A stretch of DNA of 64,000 nt. Origin: Sphingomonas mali NBRC 15500 (lineage in GTDB: Bacteria; Pseudomonadota; Alphaproteobacteria; Sphingomonadales; Sphingomonadaceae). Position 1 is the first letter of the stretch. Each line of letters starts with the position of its first letter. The stretch is taken from assembly GCF_001598415.1 (NCBI RefSeq), contig NZ_BCYX01000016.1, positions 1 through 64,000 on the forward strand, in the 5' to 3' direction. Shown here one piece after another: positions 33,893 through 41,824 of this stretch. The translations under genes were made by a program, and so were the position numbers. Under the pieces are notes generated by a model. It was not told where the DNA came from. It was given only the letters and a program-made list of their open reading frames with translations, and made no database searches.

Positions 33893-33903
33893 GCTACACC
33901 CCT
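33827..33903 (-). tRNA. tRNA-Trp (anticodon CCA)
   Basis: On the minus strand the gene begins AGGGGTGTAGCTCAGCTGG, has the anticodon loop CTCCAAA with anticodon CCA, the T arm GGTTCGAATCC, and ends in an encoded CCA. The acceptor stem has one U-U mismatch at pair 6-67. It stands upstream of secE, as in many proteobacteria. Confidence 0.97.
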
Positions 33904-33965
33904 GTGCGGCGGATGCCTGTAGCGCCACCGCGCGCGGGCGGCAATAGTTAGTCGCCCAGGTTTTA

Positions 33966-36326
33966 TCAGGCGGCCACGGCTTCACCGCTCCAATCGCGCG
34001 AAGCCAGAGCGCGCGCTTCGCTCACGGGAAGCGGACGGCCAAAATAATAGCCCTGGACCTTGGTGCAGCCGAGATCCTGGATCAGGCGATGTTCCTCCTC
34101 GGTCTCGACGCCTTCCGCGGTGGTCGCCATGCCCAGCGACTGGGCAAGCGCGACGACGGCGTGGATGATCGCGACCGGTTCCTTCTGACCCTTGGACGCG
34201 CCCTGCACGAAGCTGCGATCGATCTTGATCGTCGAAAAGCGGGTGCGCGCGAGATAGCCGAGCGACGAATAGCCGGTACCGAAATCGTCCAGGCTCAGGC
34301 GGACGCCGAGATCGAGCACGCGTTCGAGCACCTGCACCGCGACAGTGCCTTCGCGCATGAACACGCCCTCGGTCACTTCGAGCTCGAGCCGCTCCGGCGG
34401 CAGGCCGCTATTGGCGAGCGCCGAGGCCACTACCGACACGAAAGCGGGATTGTGCAGTTGTTCGGGCGATACATTGACCGCGACCCGCGTTGGCGACGGC
34501 CAGCGCGATGCTTCGTCGCATGCCTGGCGCAACACCCATTCGCCCATCGGAACGATCAGTCGCGCATCCTCTGCCAGCGGCACGAACTTGGCGGGCGAAA
34601 TGATGCCCAGTTCGGGATGAGTCCAGCGCAGCAGCGCCTCGAAACCGGTGAGACTGCCCGATCCCGCGACCACCACCGGCTGGTATTCGAGGTGCATTTC
34701 GCCCTTTTCGAGCGCCTGGCGCAGCGCCATTTCGAGCACCCGACGCTCTTCCGCCTTGACGTGGAGTTGGGGTTCGTAGGTGTGGAAGACGCCGCCGCCG
34801 GCATCTTTCGAGCGATAGAGCGCGAGGTCCGCCGAGCGGATCAGCATCTCCGCGGTGCGGCCGTCACGCGGGCCGATCGCGACGCCCACCGACGCACCGA
34901 TATAGAGCGTGTGCGCGTCGACTTCGTAGGGCCGCGACAACATCTCGATGATCGCCTGGGCCAGCTTTTCGACGCGCGCCGTGTCGGAGGCGTCACGCAC
35001 CACGACCGCAAATTCGTCGCCGCCCAGCCGGCCCACGACCTCATTATCGCTGACCAAATGGCCCAGCCGTTCCGACACGCGCCCGAGCAACCGGTCGCCG
35101 ACCGGGTGACCGAGCGAATCGTTGACCGCCTTGAAGCGATCGAGATCGATCATCATGAACGCGCAGCGCGTGCCCCATTTCTCCGCCTCGGCCATCGCGC
35201 GGCCGAGCTGCTCGTTAAGGTGGAGCCGGTTGGGCAGGCCGGTGAGCATGTCGTACCGCGCCATGCGGTTGATCTTGTCGGCCGATTCGCGTTGGGCGGT
35301 AACGTCCGACCCTACGCCGCGGAAGCCGAGGAAAGTGCCGTCCTCATCATGACGCGGACTGGCGGCAAGCGCGAACCATCGCTCGGTATCACCGACCTGC
35401 ACGGGCAGCAGGATGTCGCGAAACGCCTCGCGATTCTTGAGTTTGTCGGCGAGCATGCGCAGCCCGGAGGAGAAATCGCCGCTTTCCCAATGTGCGCCGG
35501 CAAGCGCCTGGAGCAGCGGCATGCCGTTGATCTTCACCGGGTCGAGATGGACCGACCGCGCGAAGCGCGGGCTGGCACGGACGATGCGCCGCGCGCTGTC
35601 GGTTTCCCACAGCCAGTCGCCATCCTCCTCTTCGAACTCGCGAAGCAACAGGCTGACGGTTTCGTCGCGTTCGGACAGTCCGATTTCGTTGGCGCGGATC
35701 ACCACCAGCGCTTTTCCGCGCTGGAAGCAGCTGATCATCAGCAAGACGACGAACAGCATCGTCGCCGCGGCCAGCAACGGGCTGCCGATCAATAGCAGCA
35801 TGACGGCAATGGCAGTACCGAGGATGCCGAGGAAGCTGAGCGTCGCCAGCGGCAACGCGGCCATCGCGACCGCCGATGCGGTCAGCATGACCGACAACAC
35901 GATCCACAATCCCATTGCCGTGCCGATGTCGACGCGCGACCCCAGCGCCAGCGGCGGGATCGACCAGACCGAGGCGAGCGCGATTCCCTCCAGCACGGTA
36001 TCGCGCACATCACCCAGCGTCGCCGAATTCGCATCGCGATGGCGCGAGGCGAGGCGCCTCATCGTCACGCCGACGCCGACCAGGCCGGTCAGGATCGCCC
36101 ATCCGATCAACATCGCGCGCGGCACCAGGCTGTCGAACATCATGACGACCAGCGCCGCGCCGATCAGGTTGGCGCCGAGCAGGAACAAGGCAAGCTGGCG
36201 CCCGGCGTGCAATTGCGCCGCCCGGATCGGCCCCCAGTCGGTCGTGTCCGCCGGATCGTAGAGGCCAAGCAACGCGCGGACGTCGATCCGCGGGGTGGCG
36301 AATTGGGAAGATGGCTCCGTGCTCAC
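33966..36326 (-). CDS. Membrane GGDEF-EAL cyclic-di-GMP protein with PAS domain
   Basis: A 786-aa signalling protein. About five membrane helices lie at residues 45-205, then a PAS-like domain (about 225-350, LWETDSARRIVRASPRFARS), a GGDEF domain with an intact RLGGDEFAVVV, and an EAL domain with GFEALLRW, EVTEGVF, LDDFGTGYSSLGYL, KIDRSFV, AEGVETEEE and QGYYFGRP. Both active sites look complete. The usual RxxD inhibitory site before GGDEF is absent (the sequence there is HLVSD), so product inhibition may be missing. The GTG start has CAGGGG upstream. It is a single minus-strand gene between tRNA-Trp and the fatty acyl-AMP ligase. Confidence 0.95.
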   Translation of the reverse strand: MSTEPSSQFATPRIDVRALLGLYDPADTTDWGPIRAAQLHAGRQLALFLLGANLIGAALVVMMFDSLVPRAMLIGWAILTGLVGVGVTMRRLASRHRDANSATLGDVRDTVLEGIALASVWSIPPLALGSRVDIGTAMGLWIVLSVMLTASAVAMAALPLATLSFLGILGTAIAVMLLLIGSPLLAAATMLFVVLLMISCFQRGKALVVIRANEIGLSERDETVSLLLREFEEEDGDWLWETDSARRIVRASPRFARSVHLDPVKINGMPLLQALAGAHWESGDFSSGLRMLADKLKNREAFRDILLPVQVGDTERWFALAASPRHDEDGTFLGFRGVGSDVTAQRESADKINRMARYDMLTGLPNRLHLNEQLGRAMAEAEKWGTRCAFMMIDLDRFKAVNDSLGHPVGDRLLGRVSERLGHLVSDNEVVGRLGGDEFAVVVRDASDTARVEKLAQAIIEMLSRPYEVDAHTLYIGASVGVAIGPRDGRTAEMLIRSADLALYRSKDAGGGVFHTYEPQLHVKAEERRVLEMALRQALEKGEMHLEYQPVVVAGSGSLTGFEALLRWTHPELGIISPAKFVPLAEDARLIVPMGEWVLRQACDEASRWPSPTRVAVNVSPEQLHNPAFVSVVASALANSGLPPERLELEVTEGVFMREGTVAVQVLERVLDLGVRLSLDDFGTGYSSLGYLARTRFSTIKIDRSFVQGASKGQKEPVAIIHAVVALAQSLGMATTAEGVETEEEHRLIQDLGCTKVQGYYFGRPLPVSEARALASRDWSGEAVAA

Positions 36327-36454
36327 ACCCCTGCGGATAGCGCCTACAGGGTTAGCGAAGGGTTAGGCGGACACGGGATTTTTTCGCGAATTCGCCCCAA
36401 AATGGGGAGAGGCAATCGGGATTTGGTCACTAAAGCTGTGGATAACGCCGACGG

Positions 36455-36488
36455 GCGGACCGAACAGGGCGATATTTTGCCGGTCCGC
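36455..36488 (-). terminator. Hairpin after fatty acyl-AMP ligase gene
   Basis: GCGGACCG (36455-36462) and CGGTCCGC (36481-36488) form an eight-base stem with an 18-base loop. It begins seven bases past the ligase stop, on the minus strand. No strong U-tract follows. Confidence 0.35.
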
Positions 36489-36495
36489 TAGGGCT

Positions 36496-38250
36496 TCAAG
36501 CAGCGATCGCGTATGGTTTGATCTCGCCCGCGAGGTACAGATTGCGCGCCTTCGCCCGGCTCAACTTGCCGGAACTCGTGCGCGGCAGCGTCCGCGGCGG
36601 GATCAGTTCGATCACACAATTCATGCCGGTAACCGACCGCACGCGCTCGCGAATCTCGTCGCGCAGGCGCAGGCGTTCGGCTTCGTCTGATGTCCGGCAC
36701 TGGACAAGGACGGCCGGCGTCTCTTCCCCGCCCGGCGTGGTGATCGCGAAGGCGGCGATGTCGCCGGCCTTGAAACCGGGCAGCTGTTCGACCGCCCATT
36801 CGATATCCTGCGGCCAATGGTTGCGGCCGTTGACGATGATCATGTCCTTGGCGCGGCCGACGATGTAGATATAGCCGTCCGACATATAGCCCATGTCGCC
36901 GGTATCGAGCCAACCGTCCTGCATGCACGCGGCGGTCGCTTCGGGGTCGCGGAAATAGCCGACCATCACCGACGGTCCCGCGCACCACACCTTGCCGATC
37001 GCGCGTTCGGGCAGCGGCGTGCCATCCTCTTCGCGAATCTCGATCTTCATGTCGCGCGCCGGTTTGCCGCAATTGACGATCGCGCGATAACGCTGCGGGC
37101 GGTCGTGGCGGCCTTCCTGGCCGGACAGCTGGGTTTCCTCGACCAGCTCGACGCGGATGCCTTCGCCGGGCGGCATGATCGACACTGCCAAGGTCGCCTC
37201 GGCCAGGCCATAGCTGGGCAGGAAAGCGGTCGCCTTGAACCCGGCGTCACCGAACGCGTCGACGAACGACTGCATCACGTCGGGGCGGATCATGTCGGCG
37301 CCGTTGCCCGCGACGCGCCAGCGCGACAGATCGAATCGATCCCTTGCCTTGGTCTGGCTCGACATGCGGCGCGCGCAGATGTCGTAGCCGAACGTGGGCG
37401 AATAAGAGAGTGTGGTGCCCGGATTGCGGCTGATAAGGTCGAGCCAGGCGAGCGGACGGCGCGCGAAATCCTCGGTCTTGAGGTAATCGGTCGATACCTG
37501 GTTGGCGACGATCGACAGGAAACAGCCGACCAGCCCCATGTCATGGTACCAGGGCAGCCACGAGACGCAGCGATCGCCCTCGCCGACATGCATGCCGTGG
37601 CTGTGCGCGGCCAGGTTGTTGAGCAGCGCATGATGCGTGATCGCGACGCCATGCGGGAAGCGCGTCGAGCCGCTCGAATATTGCAGATAGGCGATGTCCT
37701 CACCCGTGGCCTGCGGCAGCTCGGCGTCGGGGGCAGGGCGTTCGGCGAAGCTCGCCCAGTCGATCCCCTCGATATTCTGAATCCTTGCCGCTTCGGCGCA
37801 CATCGCGCCGATCTCGGGCGGATAGATCAGCATCGTCGGGTCGCAGCTTTTCAGCTGGACCGACAGCTGGTCGATATAACTTTGCGCACCGCCAAAGCTG
37901 GTCGGCAGCGGCAGCGGCACCGGCCAGGCGCCGGCATAGACCACGCCGAAGAACAGGCTGGCGAACTCGACGCCGGTTTCCGCGATCAGCGCGATACGGT
38001 CCTTAGGCTTCACGCCCGACGCGATCAGGCGGCGGGCCATCGCCAGCGCGTCCTGCCGCATTTCGGAAAAAGGATAGGCGCGCACCAGCGCGCCGCGCGG
38101 ATCGTGGAAATTCAGCCCTCGGACGCCTTGCGCGGCATAGTCCAGCGCTTCGCCCAACGTCGCGAAATCGGCCAATCGCCGCGGCAAGGCGTCGTCGGTC
38201 GGAGTCGGCACCAGGCTCTCCGTTCGCTCGCCCACCACGTCAGTCGCCAT
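36496..38250 (-). CDS. Fatty acyl-AMP ligase (FadD32-like)
   Basis: A protein of 584 aa (593 from the longest start at 38277) of the ANL adenylating superfamily. The P-loop YLQYSSGSTRFPHGVAITHH is the FAAL form of the AMP-binding motif. WLPWYHDMGLVG, PSYGLAEATLAVS, the hinge VGRAKDMIIVNGRNHWPQDI and the terminal RTSSGKLSRAKARNLYL follow in order. Unlike acyl-CoA synthetases, FAALs activate fatty acids as acyl-AMP and pass them to an acyl carrier protein. No ACP or polyketide gene is adjacent. In sphingomonads such ligases may feed sphingolipid synthesis, but that is inference. Possible starts are ATG at 38250, 38262 and 38277. It is divergent from recX. Confidence 0.93.
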   Translation of the reverse strand: MATDVVGERTESLVPTPTDDALPRRLADFATLGEALDYAAQGVRGLNFHDPRGALVRAYPFSEMRQDALAMARRLIASGVKPKDRIALIAETGVEFASLFFGVVYAGAWPVPLPLPTSFGGAQSYIDQLSVQLKSCDPTMLIYPPEIGAMCAEAARIQNIEGIDWASFAERPAPDAELPQATGEDIAYLQYSSGSTRFPHGVAITHHALLNNLAAHSHGMHVGEGDRCVSWLPWYHDMGLVGCFLSIVANQVSTDYLKTEDFARRPLAWLDLISRNPGTTLSYSPTFGYDICARRMSSQTKARDRFDLSRWRVAGNGADMIRPDVMQSFVDAFGDAGFKATAFLPSYGLAEATLAVSIMPPGEGIRVELVEETQLSGQEGRHDRPQRYRAIVNCGKPARDMKIEIREEDGTPLPERAIGKVWCAGPSVMVGYFRDPEATAACMQDGWLDTGDMGYMSDGYIYIVGRAKDMIIVNGRNHWPQDIEWAVEQLPGFKAGDIAAFAITTPGGEETPAVLVQCRTSDEAERLRLRDEIRERVRSVTGMNCVIELIPPRTLPRTSSGKLSRAKARNLYLAGEIKPYAIAA

Positions 38251-38335
38251 GTCTAATGTCATCACTTTCGCGCCCATGTTCCTGCGGCTCTTACCGGCCG
38301 CTTCATGCCAGCGACGGCCCCTGCCGCCCGCACGC

Positions 38336-38350
38336 GTTCAAATTCGGTTG
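38336..38350 (+). promoter_or_regulatory. Degenerate SOS-like box upstream of recX
   Basis: GTTCAAATTCGGTTG fits GTTC-N7-GTTC with one mismatch (the final G). It lies 25 bases upstream of the recX start. The perfect copy at 44454-44468 shows that LexA of the alphaproteobacterial type is likely in this organism. Confidence 0.35.
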
Positions 38351-38374
38351 TCAGTGTGGCACAAACATGGCGAC

Positions 38375-38905
38375 ATGGCCCGAGTTCCTCGTCAATCCGC
38401 CCCACCGCTCGACCGTTCGAGCCTCGAACGGCTGGCATTGCGCTATGTCGAGCGCTTCGCGACCACGCGAGGGCGGCTGACTGATTATCTCCGCCGCAAG
38501 ATCCGCGAGCGAGGCTGGGACGGGGAAGCCGTCGACCCGGCCGCTATCGCCAACCGCATGGCCGAACTCGGTTACATCGACGACCGCGCCTGGGGAGAGG
38601 CCAAGGCAAATACGATGGCGCGGCGCGGATTGGGCGCGCGACGCGTAGCCGGGGTATTACGTCAGGCAGGCATCGCCGCCGACGATGCCGATGCCATCGC
38701 GCCGGCGGTCGCCGACCGGTCGGTGGACGCCGCGATCGCCTATGCCCGCCGGCGGCGGATCGGTCCGTTCGCCGACCAGCCGGGCGATCGCCCGACCCGC
38801 GAGAAGCACGTCGCGGCGCTGCTTCGCGCGGGCCATTCGTTCCAGCTGGCCCGCGCGCTGGCCAGCATGAATCCGGGCGACGATCCCGCCGAATTGCTGG
38901 AATAG
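38375..38905 (+). CDS. recX: Regulatory protein RecX
   Basis: A 176-aa helical protein that modulates RecA filaments. Three-helix repeats are visible: LERLALRYVERFATTRGRLT then DYLRRKIRERGW, AIANRMAELGYIDDRAWGEA then KANTMARRGLGARRVAGVLR, and the C-terminal AAIAYARRRRIGPF with a final KHVAALLRAGHSFQLARALA. The order matches RecX proteins. The ATG at 38375 was chosen to give the usual length; another ATG is at 38367 in a different frame. A one-mismatch SOS box lies upstream. Its gene is divergent from the ligase. Confidence 0.88.
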   Translation: MARVPRQSAPPLDRSSLERLALRYVERFATTRGRLTDYLRRKIRERGWDGEAVDPAAIANRMAELGYIDDRAWGEAKANTMARRGLGARRVAGVLRQAGIAADDADAIAPAVADRSVDAAIAYARRRRIGPFADQPGDRPTREKHVAALLRAGHSFQLARALASMNPGDDPAELLE

Positions 38906-38984
38906 AACGGCTCCGAAACGAGCCGCGCTAACCCTTTGGCTTTCATCATGATCGTGTTACACTGGTTGTTCGCAGGGGGTGACT

Positions 38985-39569
38985 GTGCGCGTAGAATCGC
39001 AGCTGGAGACGGGCGACCGCCCGCTGGAGCCGTTGGAAGAGACAGACGTCGGAGCGCTGGCGGACGGCGAATCGCGCCATCGTGGCGTCGTCAAATGGTT
39101 CGACGTCACCCGCGGTTTCGGCTTCTTGGTCGATGACGATCAGGCCGGCGATATCCTGATCCACTTCTCGGTGCTTCAGCCGCACGGCCGGCGCAGCCTG
39201 CCCGAAGGCGCGCGCGTCGATTGCGTGGCGGTGCGCCGCGACCGCGGCCTGCAGGCCAGCGCGATCCTGGCCATCGATCTGTCGACGGCAATCGAGCCGC
39301 CGCCGCGCATCCGCCCCGATGCCGATCGTGTCGATCCGGTCTCCATGCTCGACCAGGCCGGCCCGTTCGAGCCGGTCGCGGTCAAATGGTTCAATCGCCT
39401 GAAAGGCTATGGTTTCCTGGTGCGCGACGCGGACTCGGCCGATATATTCGTGCATATGGAAACGCTGCGCCGAGCCGGTCTACACGAGGTGGAACCCGAG
39501 CAACGCCTGAGGGCGAGGATCGTTGAGGGCCGCAAGGGCCCGTTGGCGGTCATGGTCGAACAGGACTGA
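38985..39569 (+). CDS. Double cold-shock-domain protein
   Basis: A 194-aa protein with two cold-shock domains. The first is [20 protein letters not shown] then [11 protein letters not shown], the second [20 protein letters not shown] then [15 protein letters not shown], both with RNP1- and RNP2-like segments that bind single-stranded RNA or DNA. Most bacterial Csps have one domain, but two-domain forms are common in alphaproteobacteria. The GTG at 38985 follows AGGGGG; a GTG at 38979 lies inside this ribosome binding site. Four bases separate it from the DUF192 gene. Confidence 0.93.
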   Translation: MRVESQLETGDRPLEPLEETDVGALADGESRHRGVVKWFDVTRGFGFLVDDDQAGDILIHFSVLQPHGRRSLPEGARVDCVAVRRDRGLQASAILAIDLSTAIEPPPRIRPDADRVDPVSMLDQAGPFEPVAVKWFNRLKGYGFLVRDADSADIFVHMETLRRAGLHEVEPEQRLRARIVEGRKGPLAVMVEQD

Positions 39570-39573
39570 TTTC

Positions 39574-40071
39574 ATGAAATTTGCTGTTGGATTGCTGGCG
39601 CTGGCTGCGGGCGTCGGTGGGGCGGGCTGGGCCGGATACAATTGGTACGCCTCGCCGTCGACTGACGCGAGCGCAACCGCGGCCAAGACGATTGCGTTGA
39701 CCGTCGCCAGCAGCAACGGCACTCACGCTTTCCAGGTCGAGGTCGCCAAGAGCGCGGCCGAGCAGGAAAAGGGGCTGATGTTCCGGACCGATATTCCCGA
39801 CAATGGCGGGATGCTGTTCTGGCCCTATCCGGCCGGTGGTGGCGCGCCCAAGGAAGCGAGCTTCTGGATGAAGAACACGCCGAGCCCGCTCGACATCATC
39901 TTCATCCGCGCCAACGGCACCATTGCGCGTATCGCCGAAAATGCGATTCCCGAAGACGAGACGCCGATTTCGTCGGGTGAGCCGGTCGGCGCGGTGCTCG
40001 AGCTCAAGGGTGGGCGCAGTTCCGCGCTCGGTATCGCCGAGGGCGACAAGGTTACCTGGACGGGTAAGTGA
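39574..40071 (+). CDS. DUF192 family exported protein
   Basis: A 165-aa protein with an N-terminal hydrophobic segment (residues 5-25, ending GAGWAGYNWY) that anchors it in the membrane or is cleaved, then a DUF192 domain. The domain shows AAEQEKGLMFRTDIPDNGGM, FWMKNTPSPLDIIFI and ITRIAENA-like segments, which is the standard pattern. The family is periplasmic and of unknown biochemical role. The start has AGGA upstream, within the end of the cold-shock gene, so the two are cotranscribed. The anchor is nearly identical to that of the DUF2155 protein 1 kb downstream. Confidence 0.9.
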   Translation: MKFAVGLLALAAGVGGAGWAGYNWYASPSTDASATAAKTIALTVASSNGTHAFQVEVAKSAAEQEKGLMFRTDIPDNGGMLFWPYPAGGGAPKEASFWMKNTPSPLDIIFIRANGTIARIAENAIPEDETPISSGEPVGAVLELKGGRSSALGIAEGDKVTWTGK

Positions 40072-40077
40072 ACTCTC

Positions 40078-40155
40078 GTCATCCCAGCGAAAGCTGGGAT
40101 CTCAGGCCGCATCGTCCCATCGCGAAAGAGTCCAGCTTTCGGTGGGATGGTGATG
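40078..40155. repeat. GTCAT-bounded paired palindrome
   Basis: GTCATCCCAGCGAAAGCTGG (40078 onwards) is the same core as in the rplJ-rplL spacer; the right half is CCAGCTTTCGGTGGGATGG with GTGATG after it. It lies between the DUF192 and NDUFA12 genes. Confidence 0.7.
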
Positions 40156-40197
40156 GCAGGCGTTGAACGCCGGACCGTCACCCGCTAAGCGCGGCCT

Positions 40198-40590
40198 ATG
40201 GGTATCAATCTCAATCCCTTCACCTGGTGGACCGGCGCGACCTGGGGCACCATGGTCGGCCTGCTCGGCAAGGAACGCGTCGGCGAGGATGACCTCGGCA
40301 ACGTCTATTACCGGGGTGGCAAGGACACCAATGGCAACCCGCGGCGCTGGGTGATCTATAACGGCGCGAACGACGCCAGCAGGGTCCCGCCCGAATGGTT
40401 CAGCTGGTTGCACCACCAGATCGACGACGTGCCCGACCGTGCGCTGCCGGCGCAGCGCCGTTGGGAAAAACCCGCCGTGCCCAATCTGACCGGGACCGCT
40501 CTGGCCTATCGTCCGCCTGGCGCGCTCGAAAAGGGTGGGCATCGCGCGCCTGCAACGGGTGATTACGAAGCCTGGACGCCGGAAGGATGA
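40198..40590 (+). CDS. NADH:ubiquinone oxidoreductase subunit NDUFA12
   Basis: A 130-aa accessory subunit of complex I. The start GINLNPFTWWTGATWGTMVG then KERVGEDDLGNVYYRG, GNPRRWVIYNGANDASRVPP and EWFSWLHHQIDDVPD are the NDUFA12/B17.2 signature. In alphaproteobacteria it supports complex I assembly or activity. The stop overlaps the start of the DUF2155 gene (ATGA), so the two are cotranscribed. The REP-like element lies upstream. Confidence 0.95.
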   Translation: MGINLNPFTWWTGATWGTMVGLLGKERVGEDDLGNVYYRGGKDTNGNPRRWVIYNGANDASRVPPEWFSWLHHQIDDVPDRALPAQRRWEKPAVPNLTGTALAYRPPGALEKGGHRAPATGDYEAWTPEG

Positions 40591-41258
40591 ACTGGCGCCG
40601 CGTCGGCGGTATCACCGCGCTGGCGGCCGGGATCGGCGCGGCCGGCTGGGCCGGCTATAATTGGTACGAGACGCCGCCAGCGCCGCCGCCCGACGCGGTG
40701 GCGACCGCTGCGCCGACCGCGCTCGACGATAGCGGCCAGTCGGGCGGCGTCGAGACGATCGACGTATCGGGCGATGCCTCCAATCCGACCCAGGGCGCGA
40801 CGCCGATGAACCAGCGCGTCGCGACGCTCGGCCTGCTCAACAAGCGCAACAGCCAGACTCGCGATTTGACGATGAAGCCGGGCGAGGCGATTCGCGTCGG
40901 CAACGCCATCGTCCGTCTTCGCGCATGCGAGGAAACCGCGCCATGGGAGGCCGAGCATTATACCGGCGCCTTCGTCCAGCTCGACATCGAACAGACCGAC
41001 AAGCAGTGGAAGCGGGTATTTTCGGGCTGGCTTTACAAGGAGCGGCCGAACCTGAACGTGGTGATCGATCCGATCTACGACGTCTGGGTCAAGAGCTGCA
41101 CGATGTCTTTCCCCAAAGGCGGCGCGGACACCGTGACGGTGCCGGCCGAATCGCCCAAATCGGGCAGCCGGTCGAGCGCGCCGAAATCCCCCGCCGCGGC
41201 GCCCGCCACTGCCGCGCCGAGCGAACCGTCGATCGCAGCGCCCAGCAACGCGACATAA
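40587..41258 (+). CDS. DUF2155 domain protein
   Basis: A 223-aa protein. The N-terminus has a hydrophobic anchor (ending GAAGWAGYNWY), then a Pro/Ala linker, then the DUF2155 core with NQRVATLGLLNKRNSQTRDL, RACEETAPWEAEHYTGAFVQ then LDIEQTD, FSGWLYKERPNLNVVIDPIY and DVWVKSC. The last 50 residues are Ala/Pro/Ser-rich and lie in the 184-base overlap with aat on the other strand. It may be a periplasmic protein linked to respiratory-complex or envelope maintenance, but there is no assigned function. Confidence 0.9.
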   Translation: MNWRRVGGITALAAGIGAAGWAGYNWYETPPAPPPDAVATAAPTALDDSGQSGGVETIDVSGDASNPTQGATPMNQRVATLGLLNKRNSQTRDLTMKPGEAIRVGNAIVRLRACEETAPWEAEHYTGAFVQLDIEQTDKQWKRVFSGWLYKERPNLNVVIDPIYDVWVKSCTMSFPKGGADTVTVPAESPKSGSRSSAPKSPAAAPATAAPSEPSIAAPSNAT

Positions 41259-41824
41259 TCGCTCCGGCTGATCTCGATCGCGCCCAGCGAGGCGAGATGG
41301 GGCGTCATGAACTGACAGTCGAGCAAGGTGAATCCGCCCACGCGCAGCCGCGCCACCAGCCAGGCGAGGGCCACCTTTGACGCGTCGGTCGCGCGGCTGA
41401 CCATCGATTCGCCGAAGAACGCCTTGCCGAGCGCGAGGCCGTAGAGACCACCGACCAGTTGATCGCCGTCCCAGCATTCGATCGAGTGCGCGCGGCCCTG
41501 ATAGTGAAGCGTGGTGAACACGCTTTCGATCGTGGTGTTGATCCACGTCTCCGGCCGGTCTGCGGCGCTTTCGGCGCAGAGGGCGATCATATCCTCGAAT
41601 GCCGCGTCGGCAGTGACGCGGAACCGGTCAGAGACGATCACCTTTCTGAGCGATTTCGACAGATGGAAACCGTCGAGCGGCAGGATCGCGCGCTTGCGCG
41701 GCTCGACCCAATAGACCCCGGCCGCGTCGCGCGCGTCGGCCATCGGAAAGACGCCCACGGCATAGGCGCCGAGGACGAGATGGGGATCGAGAACTTCGTA
41801 GGACGGTTCGGGAGGCGGTTTCAT
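41075..41824 (-). CDS. aat: Leucyl/phenylalanyl-tRNA-protein transferase
   Basis: A 249-aa enzyme that adds Leu or Phe to proteins bearing N-terminal Arg or Lys, feeding the ClpAP N-end rule. The core motifs are VLGAYAVGVFPMADARD, VYWVEPRKRAILPLDGFHLS, RAHSIECWDGDQLVGGLYGL, FFGESMVSRATDASKVAL and GFTLLDCQFMTPHLASLGAI. After the normal end the protein continues for about 50 residues of Ala/Gly-rich sequence, which lies antisense to the DUF2155 tail. The ATG overlaps the ParA-like stop (ATGA), so the two are translationally coupled. Confidence 0.95.
   Translation of the reverse strand: MKPPPEPSYEVLDPHLVLGAYAVGVFPMADARDAAGVYWVEPRKRAILPLDGFHLSKSLRKVIVSDRFRVTADAAFEDMIALCAESAADRPETWINTTIESVFTTLHYQGRAHSIECWDGDQLVGGLYGLALGKAFFGESMVSRATDASKVALAWLVARLRVGGFTLLDCQFMTPHLASLGAIEISRSDYVALLGAAIDGSLGAAVAGAAAGDFGALDRLPDLGDSAGTVTVSAPPLGKDIVQLLTQTS

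Noticed and set aside
36437..36445. Perfect DnaA box (TGTGGATAA, TTATCCACA on the minus strand)
   Set aside because: A single copy without neighbouring boxes, AT-rich stretch or dnaA gene; one such nine-base match in 64 kb is expected by chance at a rate that does not support an origin.
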